Below are positions 34,131 through 47,940 of a DNA stretch of 64,000 nucleotides, piece after piece. The position numbers and the translations under genes are program-made. Location: contig NC_090943.1 in NCBI RefSeq assembly GCF_040807025.1, positions 7,054,356 to 7,118,355 on the forward strand, written 5' to 3'. Source of the DNA: Struthio camelus (Eukaryota > Chordata > Aves > Struthioniformes > Struthionidae). A model generated the notes under the pieces. The model saw only the letters and a list, made by a program, of their open reading frames with translations. It ran no database searches and had not been told where the DNA came from. Each line of letters starts with the position of its first letter. The stretch's first letter is position 1.

Positions 34131-37100
34131 AGTGAGAGGCAGGAGTGCAATACCTGAGGGTGCTCCTAGTTCCCCGCTCCAACAGTACCAGCCCCACAAC
34201 GAGCCAGGCAAGGCTGGAGTCAGCCCTTAATGTGATGGGCTATAAAGGTGCTCCTAGGACAAAATTCTTTCTTTTAATAAAGGTCCTATTTAAATAACCA
34301 GAGTCTCAGAGATGAGCTGCTGCTGGCCCGATCACCCAAGAGAGCGTTTCAGAATACTTTTACCCAACAGTTGGTCTGAGATCAAAAAGAGTTGGCATTG
34401 CACTATTTCCTGGATAACACGCCATCATTATTTATTTATCTAAATCAAAGTGGTTGATGTTTTCATGCGATCAGTCAGACAGAGCCTTATCGTCTGACGA
34501 CTTCTTTTTTTTTTTAATTTGTTGTGTTTCAAGAAAGTTTTGAAGCTGTTGCACTGGGAAATCTGTAGCTTAAGTGGCAGCTTTCTCATCTTTTATTTAT
34601 TTTTGTTATAATCCCATTGTTACTCATTCAAAGCTCCAAAAGATCCTTGTCCTCAGCTAAAAGTGTTATGCTTGGATAGGAGTCTAATGGTGACTTTTAA
34701 AAGAAAAGGATGTTTTCTTGGTTTTAGACATTGTCCCATTTATGCTTTGTCATTTTAAGAGGTGCTTAAAACCAACTAAGCTTAAAATAAGTTTTCTATA
34801 TTACTATCAAAACAACCATATAAGGTCCGCACTTTTTCATATACTCTAGACACACAGACAGAGGGACATTAAGTCAGTGAGTGAGCCAGGAATGAGATGT
34901 GATTCGGCTGATTTCTGGCCTGTTTCCAATCATTCTTAGAGACAAAATATTTTTTTCTGGATGAAAAATTGTGATTTGCATTGAGAAATCTGTTCCCTTT
35001 TCTGTTGGGAGGCTTCTTTGTTGTACAAAGAAATTTGTATCTCAAAGTAGATGCTCTTTACTAAAATGCTTCTCTTATTGGAAAAGCATTTTTCCATAGA
35101 AATAGAGACTCAATAGGAAATTTGTAGTCAGCTGTTATGGAAGGCAGTGCTGCTCCCCCTTCCTCTCTGAAAAGTGGTTTCATGCAGAACCTCCACTTCT
35201 GCATATCTATGCCACTGTTGTGGTTTTATAAGCGCATTTTCCTATTTTAAAATGTTTTCCTGTCTCCTGTTTTTGTGTAAAACATCCTCACAAAAAGGGG
35301 AGGACAATTAATGGGAAACTACAGAGGAAACTACAAAATCAATTGCACTCAAAGAACTGTCTAATGTAGAGACTATCTAACTAAAGAAAAAACAGAGACA
35401 TGCCTGTCTATTTTCTCTCTCCGTATTCAGTCATAGGAATCTTGACTATTATGTAGAAGATTTTTCTCAGACAGAATTGTAACCCTTATATTTTGTCTTA
35501 CTGGTGCTCAGCAACACAGCATCTTTGAGTACACCAAAAAATATCAAAAGAAGGCAAAGACTATCTTGCTGGGTTGCAGTGTTATTTTGACCGTTTACAC
35601 CAAAAGAAGATCTGCTCCCCAAGCTGATTGTGCTTCCTTATAAAATTAATCCATAAGATTTTCTGCTCATAAATAACTGTGAAATGATTGAACTTTAAAA
35701 CATAAGACTTCTCATGTGCTAAACCTCACGGAAGAATAATCTCTTGATAAATTTAGTTTTAAAGTAACGGAAGCATAGATGATTACAATTCTATTTTTAG
35801 ACATGCGCAGTAAAACATTTCCATTTGGTTCATGGAAATGTTAGTTTAAGTCAGAGCCTCTAAATGAAGACAGAGATACGAGAGTGAGAGGGACAGCAGG
35901 GTCTGCGTGGTGAGCAGCCCTGGCACTGGGTTTGGAGGCAGTGTTGGAAAGGAGATTGGCCCAGGCTGTTTTTGTCAAGGCAGCGAGAAGGCGGAGGAAG
36001 TCCGTGAGTTATGAGATGGCTGGAGCTACTGGCACCACAGGCATTTTCTGACATGGCTATGTCAGAAAAACTCTTTCAACCTGAACCCATATCTCTTTTA
36101 TCTGTACCACCCAGCAGAAACTCTTAAACATTCAGTTCTTGGGCTCATTAAAGTGTGCGCTGAGTAAAAAGGAGGCAGTGTCAGGAATTGTAGGCCTGTG
36201 TTATGATGGCACACCTAAATAACGTATAAAAGTAGATCAGCCGTGTTGACCACATTGAGATCTGTTTCTGCCTTGGCTACGTAAGGAGCAGACAGTTAAC
36301 ATAAATCAGCAGAACTTTGTTCTGGACTATCTTATTCTTGTTAGGCACCGTGAGAGTAACTGTTAAGGACGTGAAGTGGGATTTCTCATTACATTCTTAA
36401 TATGAATCTTCAGTTTCATTTAGATTCATCTGGGAATATTACAAATTGTAAGGATTGAGAGGATCAGTAATGCTTTTAATGGTCTGATATTTCAAGCTAG
36501 AGGCTCTTCTTGCTTGGACCTAAGGGCTGGCTTTTAGGCTGTCTTTCGTGTTTTGTGATAGCATTTTCTACTGCTCTCTGCCAGCTCCGGTCCTTCAGGG
36601 GGTATGGGAAGCGGAGGTGACAGAAGTCATGCTGTAGCCCAACTTTGTAATTCAGAGCTGCAGGCTGGTCTCTTGTGACCCTTTCTTCCAGGATATCTTA
36701 TTTAATATCTTTATAACTCATTGACTCGCAGGTTGAGTGAGAAGAACCATTTCCATAGAGGACTGATATTGGGTTGGGGCTCTCAAAGTGTGAAATATAT
36801 CCTGGAGAAATTAAAAAGGGGCATGTGTAAAATGCTGTCCATGTTAGTCTCTTTCTGCCCCCACTTACGTGTCTCTCATCTCTGGCTGGTAGGATTGACA
36901 GATTGACAGATAGGATTGGGACTCCAGCTAGCTTTTCTGGAGTTACCACTACAGGTTTAGGGAATATTTTGGTAAGGCAAGGAGAGTCAGGGGAAGCATA
37001 TTTTGGAGCCAGGCTATACACATGTGTGTGTTAGAAAAGAGGAACTGTGCTATCGTATTTGTTCTTTTAAAATCACTCTGTGCTTTGGCATAATTGTCAA

Positions 37101-37899
37101 TCTGCAAGATAAGCCCAAGACTGGAGCAGGAAATGGTCTGCGAACTAGGACTGAGGTGCATTTGCAACTCTTTTTTGGTTTTTTTTCATGGCTCCCAGGA
37201 ATCATGAATACCACTAGGCAGTATTTCGTTCCGCATTAAAAAAGATGAACTCAGAAGAACTTTACCCTATGTAACTGCATAATCCAGATCTCAATTGTCC
37301 CTTTAATCTGTAGGAAAAAAAAAAAAAGCAGAAAATCTTTTTCAGATTCCTGACTCCATGGTGGTTCTGAGCATGTCAGGCTAACTTGGTGGTTGTGTTT
37401 CTGGGAACAACATGATTGTCATTGACTAATTAAATGTATGCAGCTTGTTGAAGCTGAGGATGTATAATTAATGTTGTAGTATAATTGTGGGCACTGGAAA
37501 GATGTTGTAGAAGTATTATGGCTTGCCACCCACCAGAGTGGAACAGCCCCTTACCCTGCTCCTTTATCATCATGTGTGTGGAGGTAGCTGGCCCCTTTTT
37601 TTCAAAGAATCAAGAGTTAAAAAAGCTAACCCGTATCACTTGCTTTGCCTCACATCCCTAGTGGTCTGAATTTGAGGAGATGGATTTCGGCCCTTGATGC
37701 ACCCGCTCTGGCAGAAAAAAGCAGCTTTTAGGAAGATAATAGTATGCCTGAGTAATAGGGATGGACTAACATTTTCCATTGGATATATTTGAGGGGAAGT
37801 GTGCTTTTTTCTGAATGTATTAAAACTTTCAAGGAGAATAGCTGCCTTCTGGAGAAAGCTGTGCTTTGTTCTGATGGTGGTTAACCAAAAATCAGTTTG

Positions 37900-38290
37900 C
37901 GGGTTAAGACACCTACATCAAGCTGCTTACATACAGGTATCTGTATCTGAGCTGAGTCCCTAAGCTCCTATTCATAGTCAGTAGAGATCTAAGGCTCCCT
38001 GCACTTATTTGCATGTAGGTGTGCATGGATATTGGAGATGCCCTAGGGTATCCTGCCTGGCTTCCAGCTGCTGTTCCCAGAGGGCATGGATTTCCCACAC
38101 GGCTTGTGTTCCTGCCTGCCAGCCCCAAGCAGAGGTCTTAGAAATGATGGGGCAATCCAGAAGGCCCCATACACCAATGTCAAGCAAACCTAGACATGCA
38201 AGCCTAGATACCTGGTTCACTGGTACATATCTACATGTCAGCACCTAAATCTGGGTGCCTTAAATCTACAGATTGAAACATCAGTACCTT
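37900..38290. mobile_element. Diverged MITE-like remnants
   Basis: Two pieces flank a more GC-rich middle. The left holds GACACCTACATCAAGC and TCCCTAAGCTCCTATTCATA. The right (from about 38235) holds CAGCACCTAAATCTGGGTGC. Both resemble the 'taggcacctaaatc' palindromic elements of sauropsids. Whether they are one interrupted element or two is unclear. Confidence 0.4.
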
Positions 38291-41200
38291 CACTAGGGCA
38301 TGGTGCATGGTTTATTTCATGCTGAAGCAGACATCTAAAACAGATCAGATGAATTATGTCCTAACCGTGCCTACTTCTCCCCGAATGTGCAAAAATCTCC
38401 AATCACTTTAGTTTGGCTATTCTGTTCTGTTGCATCAGAGAAATTAGATTTTAGTTAATTCATTCTATCCTGTGCATGAGGATATTTCCCAAGAGTTGTA
38501 AATCCAAAATACATATATTTGTAGCCAAAAATTTCTATAGTACATTATTTGACCTGACCAACCTGAGAGACAGGACTGCAGCTTAAGGATGGATAAAGAT
38601 ATAGGTGAATGTATAGGGAAGTAGGCACTACGTGAATTAACAGTTCTTTACATGAAAATTAGAAATTAAGAAAGTTGGCCAAATCCTACATTTTTGTCAC
38701 ATTTTTACTTTATTTGAAATTGTTCTGAGAAAGGAAAAAAAAACTGAGTGTTCAAGCAATGCAATCACTTACGTATATTAATAGGACCATATTAGAGAAG
38801 GTGGTTTTATTCCTCATAGACATAAGGTCCTCTGAGGACTCTCACCTAGCCAGTACACATTCATTAGTATGAGTCTCTGGCACAGAAGCAAGACTGGCAG
38901 TAGAAGGTGATTAGGGCCAAGATATTGGATAATCTTTTCACGTAGTTGCAATTTATCACTGTTATTGTTAATACTGTTGTGATTTTTAAGAATAGTGGTT
39001 GTTCCTTCAAGAAGCATAAAAACTCTCCCAAATTGTGAAACTAGTGCATTTTCCGTTTAGAAAAACCTCCTGCACTGATACCATCATCAGATGTTTCTCT
39101 TTCACAGGCCACTTGACGTATTATTTTCTGTTTTACTCATTGACTGTTTGGTCCCATAAGCTAAATTAAGCAAGAAGCCAGAACAGAGGTTGCAGTACTA
39201 GGCCACTATTGTATGCTTCCAGTGCATTGTGCCTTAGGCCCAACTGAGTATGATCAACCACTCAAGCATGCACTGTTGACACATAAATGCATATTTGGAT
39301 GTAGCAAGTTAGTAAATGCAATGTCCCCAGCAGTTTTATTTGGGTGATTATATTATTGCTAATTAACAGAAAATGTCATGACTTTTGGAAAATAATTGTT
39401 TGTGCAATGTGTTATTTACTCTGAAAAATTATTCCATGTAAAAAGATGAGGAAATTATACAGGGAAGAAGGGGATGATGGAATATTCAAGAGAGCCACAG
39501 GGTTCTCAGAAGGATGAGTCTCATTGACAGTCAGTGGGACAGGGCCAAAATCACTTCTGGTAAAGTGACTGACTCATGTACCTCTAAAATCATCCGTGCT
39601 TCCCGTTCTTTAGATGCCCTTCTTGTGCTCGGATGTACTTTAGGTTTTGGTTAGTGTCAGGAGAAATAAAGTTTAGTTCGGCTAACCTACCAGCAAAATG
39701 CAGTAGCTGGAAGAAGGCAGTCTTTGTGCTGGCATTCAATGTTACTAAGTATTTAAAAAAAAAAAAACTGCTGCCTCTTCTGCCTCCTTGCTTTCATCTG
39801 CCTCATTTACATAATGCTTTAGAGCGTTATGTAATTCAAATCAAATAGCTGTCATTCAGCGCCAGCTTCCATTACATCTTTTCCATGAATCTACACTGAG
39901 TTTCCAAAGCTGATGTGTTTGAAAGGAATGACAGAAATGAAATAATTCTGGCTCTCAGACACCGGGGGTCTGACCCACTGCCTCTTGCAGTGAAACAAAA
40001 TACTCCCCTTGACTGATGTGAGCTAAGGGTTGGACCTCCAGAGCCTGTGTAAGCTTTTAACTCTGATTCCTAAACTTGGCAACCAAACACGCAGTTTTCA
40101 ATTGCAAACAGGCAGAATATCCCTCCACTTTGGACAGCAGTAATCTCTATCTGTCTCTCGGGGGGAGGAAATATCTTTCCTTCCATCAGAGTGGAGAATC
40201 CACTAGCTTTTCCCAATTTGCACTGTCAAATTTACAGTGCGGTAAATGATGAATCAAATCTTCAATGCACCCTTGCAAGTAGTAACCATAATCCAGCAAG
40301 CAGTGATGAGCTCCTCCCTGACAGGGTCCATGAGCCTCCATTTCCATTACTGAGGAAAGTAATTTGGCCAGTGTGCTTCTAAATCTGTGTCCTTTGATTT
40401 TATTCATGTGTGTATCATATCACAAAAGGATTGAGATGGTCTGCCCGTAGCTGGGGCTCCATTAGCATCATACACTGCCCAAACCCATGGACAAATGGGG
40501 ACCCTGTATCCTCATCCAGAGGAACCTACCATGAGTGACAAAAATGCATTGCATGGGACGAACAAGGCAATAAGGTAACTGTGATAAAATCACACAGGTC
40601 TGGTGTGAAAGTTGCTTGTGGGTTATTGCTCAATGCTGTGGACAGGGAGAGGTGTGTGGAAGGATTATGCTGACTCTGAATAAGGTAGGTAGGAGGGTGA
40701 GATAATTTGGTGCGGTAATGAATAGGGAAGGGATGGAAATGGAGAAGGATGGCAGTCTGGGTGGTTATAGATGTAAGGATGGGATAGAGGTCAGATAATC
40801 GTTGATCCTGTCGTGGAGCAATGCGCTCCTGATATTGCAGACGGAGGGGCACTTAGCAGGACCTGCTGTCTCACCTCATATCTGATGGGGGCAGGAAAGG
40901 GATCTGCCATCTCCTGCAGCTTATCTTACACATCCAAACAGGTCTCTCTATCCTTGTCTTTCTCTTTCATGTCCAGTATTTTATTGACTCTTCAGCTCAG
41001 TCTCTTTTTGTTCGTTGCTCACAAAAGGAGGAAAGGGCTTTATTGCTCCGTTTACTGTTGAAAATGAACTTCAAGTTTGGTTTTCATGTCTTGCTTCTCT
41101 CTTAGTTCAGTGCTAAAATTGTAAGAGAGGCCTAGCTTTTGCTCACAGAGTTCCATCCAATTCTTTTTAATGGAAATATTCCAATTATGCTAGCTGTTTT

Positions 41201-41483
41201 CATAAGTCTGTGGGTTTTCCCTGCTGATGAAATTCCTCTCCATAACTTAGATAGGGGGATTAGTGATGCTTTACTTGTACTTTCATGGGTAATATATCAG
41301 GTAGCCTGGCTTTCCAGCCATGGCTCCCTCTCCTCTGGAAGGCCTGGCATGTTACATACAGTAAAGCTTCTGGTGGTCAGCATAAAACCTGCCTTCTTTC
41401 AGCAGCATAACTATCCCATAATGGCTGTTTTACAACTTCCTCTATCCGTAAGAACATCTTTATAAAATACTCTGGGAGTAAAA

Positions 41484-41565
41484 TGGGCCAGATTTGATAT
41501 ATTTTATTCATGTGAGCATTCAAAGGACCTACTGGTGTGAGTAGTGCATATGATATTTGGCATAA
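41484..41565. mobile_element. Weak palindromic MITE-like fragment
   Basis: GGGCCAGATTTGATA at the left and TTCATGTGAGCATTCAAAGG with GGTGTGAGTAGTGCATATG further on recall the 'gggccagattctgat ... catgtgagtagtcc' MITE family. The match is loose. Confidence 0.3.
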
Positions 41566-43220
41566 TATGGAGTTCCCCTGTAAATTTCTTATTTCTTGTT
41601 CAAAAGCTAGTAACTGTATTCTAGGGGGAAAATCTTCTTTCTCTGTAGCTCTTCTGCGAATTCTGCTGGTTCAGAGTAGCAAAGGAGAGATCTTTCCCTG
41701 GGTCTGAAGGCTGAATAGTTAATAGCAAAATAACTCTGAGGCCAATCTCTAGTTAATTAACAGAGACATGAAAACCTATTAGGTGCAGAAAATTATAATT
41801 TTCAGTAAAATATAAGATGTGCACTGTTAACTATAATGTACTGCTTTCCTCTTGCTTGTTTCTGTCATTCAGTTGCAGCATAATTTGAAATAAAAACACC
41901 TGCAAAGAAAACAGAGTATTTTTAGCTCACTAAAAATATATATTTTATCATAAGAGAAGACTTAGTGCTGGCATTTAATTCTTAGCATAACATTTGTCAT
42001 CCTCAGATACTATCTCAATATCGGGATGAAATCTTCTGAATTCATTTCCTTTTAGCCCATGTTAGCTTTCCGAAGACTTTATTTTATTAATACGTCGTTG
42101 GTAATGTCAGAATGCTGTGATTCCGATGAGCAAGGTGCTAGCAGAACTCAGTAAACTAGATTTAAAAGAAGACACAGTGTACGCAGACCTGCTTGCTCAC
42201 TAAAGGCTTGTGGGTCAGTAATTCTGAGATTTACGTTTTGGACATTGAGTTGTTTTTCCTTCCCGATGCGAATGCAATGAGATCTTCTCTTCTTTACTTA
42301 TTCCAGCCCCTGGTCAGCACGTATGCTGAACAAACGAGGCTTGTTTTAGGAGATGTGTGCGTTATGCAATGTCATATCAACCCGCTCTGTGACGCATGCA
42401 GCAAGTGGACCTCTGTCTCATCGCTCTTCCTGTGTCAGTCTAGGGGTTATGTCAACGCCGTGCTTTTCCTAAGAGATCTCCTGCAAGAGCTACACGTTGC
42501 AGCTATTTCCATCAGATTTTTGTGGAAGACTTTCGCCCCTTCCCTTGACCTCTCTGAGCTCTTTCGTGCTGAGCATGATGTGCAGCATGTGGGGCCGCGC
42601 AGCTCAGCGCGTTGATCACCCAACAATTTCCATCTGGATACTCTTCGTCTGACCCACTCGCTTCCCCAGCTGCAGGGACTTCCATGGAATGGGTAGAGCT
42701 GTACTGATTTACACCAGCTGTAGCTGGTTATACGTGTTAGGAATATGCACCACAAAAAAATCATTGCTTATGGTCTTGACAAAATTATGCCTGTTGGAAA
42801 AAAGAAACAAACCAGATATCAGTTTAAGCAGATGTAATGAATGTGTTCAAGGACTGTTTTATTCAGTTCTCCCTTGTTTCGATGTTGAGTATACAGACCC
42901 TTGGAGTGTGTATTTGCAGCAACTGACATTTTTCAACAGAAAGAGAATTTCCCATGGCACCTCTTAGTCGAGGAATGTAAAGTGCAATATAAATATAAGT
43001 GAATTAGGTCTAATAAGGTTGCCTGTTGATCACAAATAAAATTATGATGAATGTCTAAGTAACTCAGGCTCCTACAGCCTCTTGATCTTTATGCCAAAGA
43101 TCTTTATTTGATCTTAATTAAAAACAAGAATTCTCCATGAAGCCATTATTTAATGGTTGAAGTAAAACCTCCACACAGCCCCGTATCGCTTTGCAGTCTT
43201 TTTAAATACAATAGAGCAAG

Positions 43221-43242
43221 TGTGCGTGCGTGTGTGTGTGTG

Positions 43243-43281
<39 letters not shown>
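43221..43281. repeat. TG dinucleotide microsatellite
   Basis: About 30 TG units, interrupted by a few CG steps (TGCGTGCG at the left and one TGCG in the middle). Long alternating purine-pyrimidine runs can adopt Z-DNA and are usually length-polymorphic. Confidence 0.97.
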
Positions 43282-43286
<5 letters not shown>

Positions 43287-44772
43287 TATGCATAAAAATT
43301 TGTGAATCTAGGCCAGTGACATTAAGTTAGATGTGTCACTGTCTTGTTCTTCGTCTCCTTATCCCATTATTCTCATGTTCTGCAGTGCTCTGCAGGGCAA
43401 AGGAAAATGCCAAAGAGATTATATGGAGGAGAGAAAAAAAAAGGTGACAGTACTCCATGCATTCTCAAACACTTAAAGAAAACCATCTTAATGATTATTT
43501 TTGTTACTACAGCAGTTAGGAATGCAAAGTCTATATTTAGTCACAAACAATTTTTAAACAACAGGAGAATTTTGGACGATTGTTTGCTTTCCTGGGAGAT
43601 TTAGGTCTAACAGAATTCCAGTGGAAATATATCTGCTCCCATGGGCTATCATGCACCTTCCTGGCCCGTGGTCCGTAGCAGCTTCCTCAGAGCGGCATCA
43701 CTGAAGTTGGTAAGGTTAAATAAATGAAGCACTACTTGAGACGAGCATGCCTGGTAGTATCCAACCTTGAGCCTGTGAACGCTGCTTTTGCTCCATCAGT
43801 TTTAAAATTTGGCTCCTTTTTTATCATTCCCAAGCATCTGAAATGTGTGTAGGTATGTCCATGACACTCTGGTGTGCCAGGCAAGCAATCCTGTGCCCCT
43901 GGGCAGATGGGAGACGCTGCCAAGTGAGTTTGCGGCTTCTCTGAAGTCAACATCTAATGAGGCGCAGTGCCCCACAGGGAGCTCAGCCTCTACTTCCCAC
44001 ATGGTAGCTGGGTGACCCGATCTTGCTGGCTCAGAGCAGCATCCCAAGCCATGATGAGGGGTCACAGGCATGAGAGATGGTAGTCTGAGCTGGAGTGCTG
44101 CCAGCTGGAGGTGAGCAGGTTCAACTTCTGCTGTTTGCAGCCCTGCAAGTGACCTGCTGCCCAAGCTGGCCTTCCGGGTGATGGTCACCCTCCCACAGGA
44201 TATCAGTGAAAGGCTCATAGGGCATGCCTGTCTTGTGTTGGGAGCCTGCATGTTCCGAGTGGAGGTGACGGAAGCATGCGAGAGTAAGACTGAAGCGATA
44301 GTGGAAAATTGCATTTATCTTACTGAATACTGTATTGCACATACTGGCAATATCGTATATGTTTGTACTTTTCTCCTCTATTTCTTGCCATGCCATGGAA
44401 AATATGCATCTTGGGGCTTTATTTTTTTACAGACATTTTGTTTACGTAACCGGTACATTTTTATCAGCGAACACCAATGTTAACTGAATTTAACAAAGAC
44501 AAAGCAAGAGGAAAATGCTCATTCTGTGCATGGTGATATCACAGAAACAATGTGTTTGAAGGTTTGTACTTCAAAAAATATGCCTGAGAGGAATGGAAAA
44601 ATCCAGGCTCATATTGTAAAAATATGAGTCACAACAGCTATTATCTCTTAAGAAATGGCATTCCAGCGCTTTGATTCAGTCATTGATGATTTCCCTTTTT
44701 AAGTTGTGGTGCTTTCTTACCCTTTTAAGAAACATCTGGGCTAACCCTATCTATTTGTAGAAGTGTTTGCAA

Positions 44773-44850
44773 TTCATAGATTAAAAGAAATTAGACATAG
44801 AAAAGACCCATGAAATGATCTCGTCCATTTCCTGAAAGCATTTGAAATTG
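44773..44850 (-). mobile_element. CR1 3'-end fragment, antisense
   Basis: TTCATAGATTAAAAG, AAAAGACCCATGAAATGATC and TCGTCCATTTCCTG follow the CR1 3'UTR reverse complement ('catagaatataagaccagaagggaccattatgatcatctagtcc..cctcctg'). It is short and old. Confidence 0.55.
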
Positions 44851-45834
44851 AAGAAGAATTGTGCTAAATGTATACATTACAATGTAGAAAGTTTAAGTAA
44901 CATAGAGTAAGAAGACAAAATATGTCAAGATATTTCCATTATAAGAGTGCTGGTAAACGTGAATCTTGATTAGGGGAAATACATGGAGGAGGAGCAAAAG
45001 CTCTAGTGAAGTTTGTGTAGTACATTCAAGACTGAAAAGCTCTGGTTTTGAGCAGTGGAAGTATAGAGCTGCCACCATATAGCTAGAGGGAGCTGATTTG
45101 GAAGTATCCTACCTCCACCTACACATAGCAGGTGACCCAACAGTAAAATCAGCTCAACCTTCTAGGTTTGGTCTGTCCCAGAGAGCTTTTGCCACGAGAG
45201 CTCTCTGGCATGGGAAAGGATGCGCCTGCACAGCTTGTGGGAAGTTGCCCGGCCCATGCCCCAAGGCAGGTAGACGGTGCAACGCAGAATGTGAGTGAGC
45301 AAGCTCCGCAGGCGTTTTTGCTTTGGCTTCACCGTGTACTGATGTGTTTGCACAGGTTCTGGCCAGCTACGGAGCCTGTGGGCAGATCGAGCTCTCGCAC
45401 GTTCGCATGCGGATTGACTTTGTGGGCAGATTGAGCCCGTTCCCAAGGCAGTGCAGGCTACCTGGTGTCAGCGCTGTTCTAGCATGTGTGCTGTGTAAGG
45501 GTCGAAGTACGTAACATCAGAGCACAGGTTTCTCCAGGCTGGCAATGAGGAGGAGTGTAAAAATAAGGCAAACATGCAGGAGCATTTCTCGCATGCACCC
45601 AGCTTCTGCAGCTTAGGGATTTCCTCAGAGGCAGTATCTTTGTGTTTAAAGTTATTAATGGATCTTTTGCCCTGGAATTTGTTTTGCTGCTTTGTGAATC
45701 TTTGCCTTTTTTGGCATTTACAGAAAGTTTACTGCGAGACAAGTTTCACAGCATAACTGTGCACCATGTAGAAAAGTGGCTCCTTTGGTTGTTTTGAACC
45801 TGCTGCTCTGTGATTTCATTTGAATTTTCTCAGT

Positions 45835-45990
45835 TCTTGTACTGTGAGAAATAGTGAACAACCATTCCCTATTCACTGTCTTCATAGCTCTCGTGATTAT
45901 ACAGACTTCTGCTAACAGCCCTCAGTAATCTCCTCTCCAGCTTAGAGACCTATTGAGTCTATTCCTAAAGAGTCTATTCCTTTCCGATGA
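45835..45990 (-). mobile_element. CR1 LINE fragment, antisense
   Basis: The run TACTGTGAGAAATAGTGAAC, CCATTCCCTATTCACTGTC, GTGATTATACAGACTTCTGC and CAGTAATCTCCTCTCCAGC tracks a well-known CR1 3' section read in reverse complement. No coding capacity remains. Confidence 0.72.
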
Positions 45991-47580
45991 TTTTTGTTGT
46001 TCCTTTCAGGCAGGGAGATAGGTTTCACTGCAAAGAAACAAAAATCAAAACAAAAAAGAAAGAAAGAAAAAAAAAAGAAGAGAATTCTCTGGCCACCTGC
46101 ACTGATAGCATTTACAGAAAGTGAAATTCTGTTTGCTTGCACTGGTGCTGAGTCACAAAGCTTTGGGCATAAGAAAGCTCAGTTTGTGGGCAAGCTTCCA
46201 ATTCCCTGTTTTTCAGGAGGGAGGGGATCACACAAATTATGTGAGGGGAGAGGGGAAAGGAATGAGGTTAATACCTAAAAAAAGAAGAATATCAGAATTC
46301 CCAAACTCTGGGAAGGGCTAATTCATTTTAGTGGTACTTGTTCAGGCAAACAGTAATGCAGAGTATAATATACAAGCTCTAGTAAATCATTCCAGTGTAA
46401 TATGCTGTGATCAATGACAATTTAATGAATTCATTTTAAAACAAAATCAGAACAGGAAAAACAGTAGTTATTTGAAAGAGTACTTCACTCAAATAAATTG
46501 AATCAATAAATATGCTATTTGTCATGTAGAGTCCAGTTAAAGTCTTGCTTGCTAACAAAAATGCTGTCATCACAGAGCCTAATAGAAGCAAACTATCTGG
46601 AACTATCCACTGTAAATAGACAAATACCATTTGAAAGCAGAAAACCACAATTGCAGCTGAACGAAGAATTGTATCTGCACACGTCAGCGAATGCCGTAGG
46701 GTAGCCCACCTCAAAAGCTACGAAGATCTTTTTGTCACCATCTTATATATTTCCCCTGCGAAATGTTTTTTAATTGCTGCATGGTGAGGGTTACTCTTGC
46801 TGGAAAAACATGTCACTTAAGTGACTGTTAAATTGCAAAATAAGGCTTTCAATGAACTTGAATGGATTTCTGCAGGCTACTAGAAAAGGGATAAGCTTCA
46901 TCTCTCTTCAAACAGTAGCTTTACGTTAATTTTCACAGCTATCCGTGTTATTTAGAACAGATCTAAGGGAGCCTATTGTTCTGCTGTGAGTTTCCCACTT
47001 GCACTTTATTCATATGCGTTGAAGAGCTGTGGTGCCTCTCACTCATTTTCATTCTGGCAGGGATTGGAAGTGTTACCTGTGAAGCACCATCAACCCAAGG
47101 TGGTCAAACCTCACTGCTCTGAGTTAGATGTCCAGACGGCTGTGTAAGTATTGGACGGAAGCAGCCTGATTTGCAAACGTGATGAACTGGCAGCTCTGGT
47201 TGTTCATCACCTCAGAAACTTGGAGTGTTCCCATGAAGGCACTAAGGCTTTGCCACGCTCGTTTGGGCTTCCAACATCTTTGAGATAATAGGGTGTGGAG
47301 GAGAAGAAAATGCTCAGAAGTATTGCCAGATATGCTGAAGATGGCATTGCCTATCCCCAAAGGAAAATAAATGCTGAAAAATTATGTTGCTGAAGCCTAA
47401 GACAGAGATTATGAAGAATTTCTACGAGATATAAGAGTCTGAACTTGACCTTTCACTCTTTATATTTGGAATAGAACAGCTGGGGCATTTTTAGAGTTTG
47501 CATCATGTGGCCTGAGATCAGCTGATTTAAATCTGCCCTGCAGTCATCGTAGGCACATTGTTCATCCACTCCCAGAGCTG

Positions 47581-47695
47581 CATTTTAAAAAATGAGTTAG
47601 GAATCCAAATCCCTGTGACTTTCAATGAAACTTAAGCTTCTATGAATCTAAGTTACTCTTCAAAGGGGATTTAGGCTGCTAAGTTACTTATACAC
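47581..47695. mobile_element. Palindromic MITE remnant close to the SCN5A start exon
   Basis: AATGAGTTAGGAATCCAAAT, CCCTGTGACTTTCAATGAAA, GGGGATTTAGGCTGCTAAG and TTACTTATACAC match, in order, a sauropsid palindrome of the type 'cttaggagcctaaatcccattgactttcaatgggatttaggctcctaag' (from memory). It ends roughly 245 bp before the likely 5'UTR acceptor. Confidence 0.62.
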
Positions 47696-47940
47696 TTGTG
47701 AATACTCCACAGTACATCTACAAAGTCTGATCGTAGAGTGATTCCTAATTTCAACTACAGTTTCAATCATTTCTCTTTTCCCTGACGTTCTACTAGCCAC
47801 AAAAAAATTGATGAAGGGTTTTCTGATAATCAATAACCTACAAGTTTGGGGGTTTTTTTCTTCCTGTTGGCTTTCTTCTTCTTCCTTTGCTCCTGCCACT
47901 TATCTTTGGTCCTTTTTGTTTCAGTTGTTTCCACTACTAG

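Larger units (their letters stand above)
34131..43219. other. Non-coding interval
   Basis: AT-rich sequence without recognisable exons. It includes a weak SINE-tail-like piece near 34860-34925 (AAGTCAGTGAGTGAGCCAGG) and the MITE-like remnants listed near 38 kb and 41.5 kb. An open frame of 140 codons near 42.2-42.6 kb on the + strand has no domain, odd composition and no splice context, and is not annotated as a gene. Confidence 0.45.
43282..47580. other. Non-coding interval upstream of the first SCN5A coding exon
   Basis: No coding exon is recognised. It holds two CR1 pieces (listed), an A/G-rich tract (about 46047-46082) and a moderately GC-rich stretch near 45180-45440. That stretch contains a donor-like GTGAGT at 45291, but nothing else supports an exon. 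Confidence 0.45.

Noticed and set aside
41925..41945. MEF2-like CTAAAAATA motif
   Set aside because: A single AT-rich match is expected by chance many times in 64 kb.
42193..42615. 140-codon open frame on the + strand
   Set aside because: No recognisable domain, no homology that I know, overlapped by an opposite-strand frame and without convincing splice or promoter signals.
45180..45300. Possible alternative noncoding exon ending at a GTGAGT donor (45291)
   Set aside because: Only a donor-like hexamer and modest GC content support it. There is no CpG island, acceptor or conservation evidence.
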